Assembly (NCBI RefSeq): GCF_012952295.1
Contig: NZ_JABBCH010000001.1
Location: 1-64,000, forward strand
Direction: 5' to 3'
Source of the DNA: Crystallibacter degradans
Lineage (GTDB): Bacteria > Actinomycetota > Actinomycetes > Actinomycetales > Micrococcaceae
Length of the DNA stretch: 64,000 bases
Below, piece by piece: positions 59,812 through 64,000 of the stretch. Each line of letters opens with the position of its first letter. Position 1 is the stretch's first letter. The notes beneath the pieces were generated by a model, which worked only from the letters and a program-made list of their open reading frames with translations, was not told the origin of the DNA and made no database searches. The position numbers and the translations under genes are program-made.

Positions 59812-60438
59812 ATGAAAAAGACCTTGACCGCATTGGCCATCGCCGGATCGCTGACCTTCCTGGGCGCCGGCGCTGCACAGGCCCGCGACGCCGCCTACCC
59901 GCAGCCTCCCGTTTCTGCCACCGTCACTGAAGGCCGCGTTGGCATCGGGGCAACCATTCTCTTCCAAGGAACCGGTTTTGCTCCCGGCTCACGTATCGGC
60001 ATCCTCGTTTCCAATGAGGCTCGGAATGGTGCCAGCGCAAGCTTCGGCCCGGGTGGCGCCTCAGCAGCAGTGAGTGGACCCATCATCTTCGCTGAGGTCC
60101 AGGAAGACTCCACCACAGCTGACGCAGAGGGCGCTTTCTCGGTGCCCGTTACCTTCAATGAGACCGGCACCTACACGTTGACCGCTAGCGGCGTTGATGT
60201 GAATGGCGATCCGGTTACCGTTGAGGCAACCGTAGTGGTTGAGGGCGACGTAGACGGTGCTGCTGGCGGTATCGGTGGCGGCGCTGACAATGCTGCAAAC
60301 GATGACGCTGTTGCCAATGGCGACCGCTTGGCTGACACCGGTCTAGACTCCAGCGCGCTCCTCTGGGGCGGCGCCGGCCTACTCGCCCTCGGCGCAGGTG
60401 CAACCGCAGTAGTAGTTTCCCGCCGCAAGAATGCCTAG
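59812..60438 (+). CDS. LADTG sortase-anchored surface protein
   Basis: 208 aa from ATG 59812 with GGGGGA upstream. Signal peptide MKKTLTALAIAGSLTFLGAG ending AQA. Ig-like beta domain (VSATVTEGRVGIGATILFQG, FSVPVTFNETGTYTLTASGV), a Gly/Asp/Asn-rich spacer, then LADTG, a membrane helix (LLWGGAGLLALGAGATAVVV) and RRK. LAxTG is typical of class E sortase substrates in high-G+C actinobacteria. No sortase gene in the window. Confidence 0.92.
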   Translation: MKKTLTALAIAGSLTFLGAGAAQARDAAYPQPPVSATVTEGRVGIGATILFQGTGFAPGSRIGILVSNEARNGASASFGPGGASAAVSGPIIFAEVQEDSTTADAEGAFSVPVTFNETGTYTLTASGVDVNGDPVTVEATVVVEGDVDGAAGGIGGGADNAANDDAVANGDRLADTGLDSSALLWGGAGLLALGAGATAVVVSRRKNA

Positions 60439-60454
60439 TCGAACCTGAGTTAGC

Positions 60455-60490
60455 AAGAATGCCCGCAACCCTAAGGTTGCGGGCATTCTT
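60455..60490. terminator. Bidirectional terminator between surface protein and sufU
   Basis: Perfect 16-bp stem AAGAATGCCCGCAACC / GGTTGCGGGCATTCTT with loop CTAA. Short T-stretches form on both strands. It lies between the convergent surface-protein gene and sufU. Confidence 0.9.
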
Positions 60491-60504
60491 TATGTCCGCG
60501 CTTC

Positions 60505-60966
60505 TTAGTTGGCAGCTAGAAGAGCTTCCTCCAGTGCCACCCAGGCGAGCATTGCGCACTTGACGCGTGCCGGGTATTTCGACACGCCTGAGAAAGCAGC
60601 AGCATCACCAAGGATCTCTTCGTCCGCCTCAAGACTGCCGCGGGAACGCATGACCTCACGGAACTGATCTACGAGCTTCATGAGCTCATCTCTTTCCATG
60701 GAGCGGGCCATCTCGGAAAGGACTGACGCGGATGCCATGGAGATGGAACAACCTTGCCCTTCCCAGCTGATGCTCGACAGCGTCCGCTCATCACCGTCGC
60801 TATGTACGGAGGCGCGCAGGGTAATTTCATCGCCGCAGGTGGGGTTAAGCTGATGAGACTCCCCCACCGCATCCCCGTTCGGCGCCTCCGCGAGCCCGGC
60901 TCCATGCTTGAGCTTTGCGTGCTCAAGAATAATCTGCTGGTACAGCTGCTGCAGCTCGGAACTCAC
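60505..60966 (-). CDS. sufU: Fe-S assembly scaffold/sulfurtransferase SufU
   Basis: 153 aa. The three zinc/sulfur cysteines are present: NPTCGD, GQGCSIS and RVKCAML. SufU accepts sulfur from SufS for Fe-S cluster assembly. Directly follows sufS with abutting stop and start. Confidence 0.95.
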   Translation of the reverse strand: MSSELQQLYQQIILEHAKLKHGAGLAEAPNGDAVGESHQLNPTCGDEITLRASVHSDGDERTLSSISWEGQGCSISMASASVLSEMARSMERDELMKLVDQFREVMRSRGSLEADEEILGDAAAFSGVSKYPARVKCAMLAWVALEEALLAAN

Positions 60967-62283
60967 TTACTTCACTCCAAAGAACGGGCGAACTCCGGCG
61001 ACAGCTTCCAGGAAAGCATCGACATCGTCCGTGGTGTTGTACAGGTAGGTGCTGGCCCGTGTGGTGGCTATCAGGCCAAGCCGGCGGTGCAGCGGCTGCG
61101 CACAGTGGTGGCCCACCCGCACGGCGATGCCCTTGTCGTCCAGAAACTGGCCGACGTCGTGGGCGTGGACACCGTCGACGTCGAAGGCTGCCAGGCCGAT
61201 CCTCTCGGAGCCTGCGCCCGGGCCAAGGACTCTGATGCCGTCTATTTGCTCCAGCCCGGTAACGAGGCGCTGGCCGAGCTCGACTTCCCACGCGTGGATA
61301 CGGTCCATACCGGTTTCCTGCAGGTAGTTCACAGCAGCCGCGAGTGCCACGGCCTGGGAGATACGCTGTGTTCCGGCTTCGAAACGTGTAGGTGAGGGGA
61401 GGTAGGCGGCGTGCTCCATGGTGACTGTAGTGATCATGGAGCCACCGGTCAGGAACGGCGGCATCGCATTGAGCAGCTCCGCCTTGCCGTAGAGCGCACC
61501 GATGCCGGTGGGGGCGAGCATTTTATGTCCCGAGAAAACTGCAAAGTCGACGTCGAGCGCCTTTACATCCACAGGCAGATGCGGCACGGACTGGCAAGCA
61601 TCGAGCACCACGAAGGCACCTACTTCACGGGCCATCGCCACTAACGTTTCGACCGGGTTGATTGTGCCCAGAACGTTGGACGCGTGCGTGAACGCCAGGA
61701 TCTTCGTCTGTGGGGTAATCACGGTATTGGCGCGCTCAAGCTGCAGGGCGCCGTCGTCGTCCACCGGCAAGTAGGTAAGGGTAGCACCGGTGCGGAACGC
61801 CAGCTCCTGCCACGGGATCAGGTTGGCATGGTGTTCCATCTCGGTTACGACAATCTCGTCTCCCTGCTTCAGTACGAAGGGCTCCGATTCCTCTCCCCCA
61901 CGACCCGCGGTGGCGTTGGAAAAGGCATAGGTAATGAGGTTGATCGCCTCGGTCGCGTTGGAAGTCCAGACCAATTCGTTGGTGCGGGCACCAATGAAGC
62001 CGGCGACAGTTTCACGCGCAGCCTCATAGACGTCGGTGGCTTCGACCGCAAGGCTATGCGCACCGCGGTGGACGGCGGCGTTCCTCTGCTCGTAGTACTC
62101 CTGCTCGGCTTCAATGACGCTCACCGGATTCTGTGAAGTGGCTCCGGAATCGAGGTAGACCAGAGGTCGTCCGTTGACTTCCCGATTCAGGATGGGGAAG
62201 TCATTACGGATGCGCAGGACTTCCGTATTGTCGATGGCGCCGGCAGAGTGCTTCAGCGTTGTTGGAGTGGAAACCACAGGCAC
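60967..62283 (-). CDS. sufS: Cysteine desulfurase SufS
   Basis: 438 aa. PLP-dependent fold with ATSQNP at the N-terminus, EMEHHANLIPW, the Schiff-base lysine in FAVFSGHKMLAPTGIGALYG, and the catalytic cysteine in VRVGHHCAQPLHRRLG. Supplies sulfur to SufU. The rest of a suf operon is not present here. Confidence 0.96.
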   Translation of the reverse strand: MPVVSTPTTLKHSAGAIDNTEVLRIRNDFPILNREVNGRPLVYLDSGATSQNPVSVIEAEQEYYEQRNAAVHRGAHSLAVEATDVYEAARETVAGFIGARTNELVWTSNATEAINLITYAFSNATAGRGGEESEPFVLKQGDEIVVTEMEHHANLIPWQELAFRTGATLTYLPVDDDGALQLERANTVITPQTKILAFTHASNVLGTINPVETLVAMAREVGAFVVLDACQSVPHLPVDVKALDVDFAVFSGHKMLAPTGIGALYGKAELLNAMPPFLTGGSMITTVTMEHAAYLPSPTRFEAGTQRISQAVALAAAVNYLQETGMDRIHAWEVELGQRLVTGLEQIDGIRVLGPGAGSERIGLAAFDVDGVHAHDVGQFLDDKGIAVRVGHHCAQPLHRRLGLIATTRASTYLYNTTDDVDAFLEAVAGVRPFFGVK

Positions 62284-62585
62284 TGCGGGAGCTCCTTGTT
62301 TGACTTGGCAGGATCAGCTGTCTGCAATACGCAAGACAACCCTGACCTAATCTTCCCACGCTCGACCCGTGGCGGTCATGTGAGTGGCGCCTAATTTGTC
62401 TCCAAGCAAATCGCACCCGGGCGTGAAAAAGGGACCGACGATGGGATGGGGGTGGCCCAGTCTCAGAGGCCGCCCATCGTCGGCCCCCGCTTTCGGAGCC
62501 ATTAAGGCTATGAGCGACAGACGCGCTCGGCAGGATGGCTTTCGCACTCCCGACAATTGATATTAGACGTTCAAGTCAGTTTCGT
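62284..62585. promoter_or_regulatory. sufS upstream region
   Basis: About 300 bp between pth and sufS. It contains the pth terminator (62426-62487) and, nearer sufS, presumably its promoter; no IscR/RirA-like box was recognised. Confidence 0.4.
62426..62487 (-). terminator. Rho-independent terminator of rplY-pth
   Basis: CCGACGATGGG (62435-62445) and CCCATCGTCGG (62473-62483) form a perfect 11-bp stem, extendable to 15 with one mismatch. On the minus strand it is followed by TTTTT (62426-62430). About 100 bp after the pth stop. Confidence 0.85.
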
Positions 62586-63173
62586 CTAGCTGATCTTCGC
62601 ATGGAACTGCTGCTGCGCTACCAGCAGCCCCTCATCCACCAGCAATTCGACCGCGTCAGCGGCGTCGTCGAGCAGGAACGGCAGTTCCTTCTTCTCCGCT
62701 GTGCCAAAATCCCGGAGGACATAGTCTGCCGTATCCATCCTGCCCGGTGGGCGACCTACACCGACGCGGACCCGATAATAATCCTTGGTTCCGAGTGCTT
62801 TGGACATATCGCGCAGGCCGTTGTGGCCTCCTTCTCCTCCGCCGATCTTGAGCTTGAGGGTGTTGAAGGGAATATCAATCTCGTCATGCACAGCTACGAT
62901 GTGGTAGGGCGCGATGTCGAAAAACTTCGATAACGCCGACACCGGACCACCGGACAAATTCATGAAGGTGAGCGGTTTGGCCAGAATGACCTTGGGGCCA
63001 CCTAGGCGGAGCCTGCCTTCGAGGACCTGGGCATGGGCCTTGTGGGACTTGAACGATCCGCCAATTCTCGAGGCGAGCTCGTCCAGCACCATCTGACCGA
63101 TATTGTGCCGGTTACGGCTGTAGCCGGGCCCGGGATTCCCGAGCCCGACTACAAGCCAGGTGTTGCTATTCAC
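62586..63173 (-). CDS. pth: Peptidyl-tRNA hydrolase
   Basis: 195 aa from GTG 63173. [17 protein letters not shown] contains the catalytic histidine, [10 protein letters not shown] the paired aspartate, LNLSGG-like [10 protein letters not shown], and [13 protein letters not shown] the tRNA-binding loop. Recycles stalled peptidyl-tRNA. Starts 9 bp after rplY, same transcript. Confidence 0.97.
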   Translation of the reverse strand: MNSNTWLVVGLGNPGPGYSRNRHNIGQMVLDELASRIGGSFKSHKAHAQVLEGRLRLGGPKVILAKPLTFMNLSGGPVSALSKFFDIAPYHIVAVHDEIDIPFNTLKLKIGGGEGGHNGLRDMSKALGTKDYYRVRVGVGRPPGRMDTADYVLRDFGTAEKKELPFLLDDAADAVELLVDEGLLVAQQQFHAKIS

Positions 63174-63182
63174 TGAAAGGAA

Positions 63183-63785
63183 TTACTCAGCGGATTCTTC
63201 AGCCGGAGTAGCAGCAGTCTCGCCAGCACCCTCTTCGGCCTCGGCTGCGACAGCCGGAGCCGAGACCGCAGCAATGAGGGTATCGCCCTCGATCAACAGC
63301 GTGGTGCCCTGCGGCAACTCAATGTCGCGAGCGTAGATGTGCTCGCCGACCTGGCGTCCCTCAACGTTGATGGTCAGTGTCTCCGGCAGAGCCGTGGCAT
63401 CTGCTTCAACAGCAACGGTGAACTCTTCCAGATCGAGGATGGCGCCGGGGGCGACTTCGCCTTCGATATGGATGTTGACGTCGACGTGAACCTTTTCGCC
63501 CTTGCGGACGGTGAGCAGGTCAACGTGCTCGATGATCTGCAGGAGCGGATCACGCTGGATGTCCTTGGCGAGCGCAAGGTGCTGTTCGCCATCCACGTCC
63601 AAGGTCAGCAGCGCGTTGGAGGTACGCAGCGCGAGGGTGGTGGCCTTGGCCGGCAGCAGGATGTGCATCGGCTCGGCACCGTGCCCGTAGATCACTGCGG
63701 GGATCTGCTCGTTGCGGCGGGCACGGCGCGCAGCGCCCTTGCCGAATTCGCTGCGGACTTCAGCAGCCAGTTTCTGGTCAGACAT
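63183..63785 (-). CDS. rplY: 50S ribosomal protein L25 (general stress protein Ctc type)
   Basis: 200 aa. N-terminal 5S-rRNA-binding domain (RSEFGKGAARRARRNEQIPA, VIYGHGAEPMHILLPAK, DIQRDPLLQIIEHVDLL), then TL5/CTC beta domain (IHIEGEVAPGAILDLEEFTV), and a long acidic alanine/glutamate tail. AGGAG precedes the ATG. Conserved pair with pth. Confidence 0.97.
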   Translation of the reverse strand: MSDQKLAAEVRSEFGKGAARRARRNEQIPAVIYGHGAEPMHILLPAKATTLALRTSNALLTLDVDGEQHLALAKDIQRDPLLQIIEHVDLLTVRKGEKVHVDVNIHIEGEVAPGAILDLEEFTVAVEADATALPETLTINVEGRQVGEHIYARDIELPQGTTLLIEGDTLIAAVSAPAVAAEAEEGAGETAATPAEESAE

Positions 63786-64000
63786 ATCTGTCTCCTCTTA
63801 GGAAGTAATAGGATTCTCAACGGTGCAATGGCCGGAGCTACAGGAAAATGTCTAGAAAGATCTCATCTAGCCACCGTCGATAACGGACACTCCACAAGAA
63901 CTGTGGAGCTCCCTCGCCTAGGCATCGTTGCACAGTCTATCAGCGGCCCCTTGAGTCACCGAATCCGCCAACGATAGCTCCAAGAATGAAATCTTTAACT
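63786..64000. other. Upstream region of rplY
   Basis: About 215 bp to the window edge, no gene seen. Contains an inverted repeat CCACAAGAACTGTGG at ~63892-63906. Confidence 0.3.

Overview
High-G+C actinobacterial chromosome, most likely Arthrobacter or a close relative in the Micrococcaceae. The basis is the gene content: actinobacterial Mfd, Ctc-type L25, SufS/SufU, a PucR regulator, a LADTG surface protein and GTG starts. Genus is an inference; no rRNA or tRNA gene was seen. The two ends look like core genome: mfd at the left, and rplY-pth plus sufS-sufU at the right, all on the minus strand. The ~56 kb between them is mostly accessory DNA.

Layout. (1) 1-4276: 5' part of a secreted protein and intact mfd. 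(2) 4.5-14.9 kb: a conflict/defence-like island. It holds a hicAB remnant with a gutted toxin, an orphan ParS/MbcA-like protein, a three-gene operon (TIR-nSTAND-WD40 protein with a one-base frameshift, patatin phospholipase, small repeat protein), hipBA with a palindromic operator, a DUF808 membrane protein, and a decayed second copy of the mfd 5' end. (3) 15.1-24.1 kb: a plus-strand four-gene operon of two peptidoglycan-hydrolase-like proteins and two very large unrecognised proteins (989 and 1398 aa), the best candidate for an undescribed system. (4) 24-31 kb: metabolic genes, including a PepSY lipoprotein, an FNT-family channel, and an agmatinase-family enzyme with an MFS transporter and divergent PucR regulator. 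(5) 31.4-37.6 kb: tyrosine recombinase, acyltransferase, Wzy-like polymerase and broken phage-tail-like genes. (6) 37.6-41 kb: dTDP-rhamnose synthesis (rmlCD fusion, rmlB, rmlA). (7) 41-47 kb: an insertion-sequence graveyard (ISL3, IS256 nested in IS110, second IS110). (8) 47.3-59.7 kb: visibly more AT-rich polysaccharide genes (five glycosyltransferases, Wzx flippase, DUF4012 protein). (9) 59.8-64 kb: LADTG surface protein, sufU-sufS, pth, rplY.

Functional reading: the rml genes would supply dTDP-L-rhamnose to the rhamnosyltransferase-like enzymes of the polysaccharide locus, with Wzx, a Wzy-like protein and an acyltransferase assembling and decorating the polymer. The agmatinase/MFS/PucR set looks like a catabolic unit. 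The left island groups toxin-antitoxin and NADase/phospholipase effector genes in the manner of defence islands. Several genes are broken (hicA, the TIR-nSTAND-WD40 gene, the tailspike-like gene, three transposases), so the accessory region is decaying as well as acquiring DNA.
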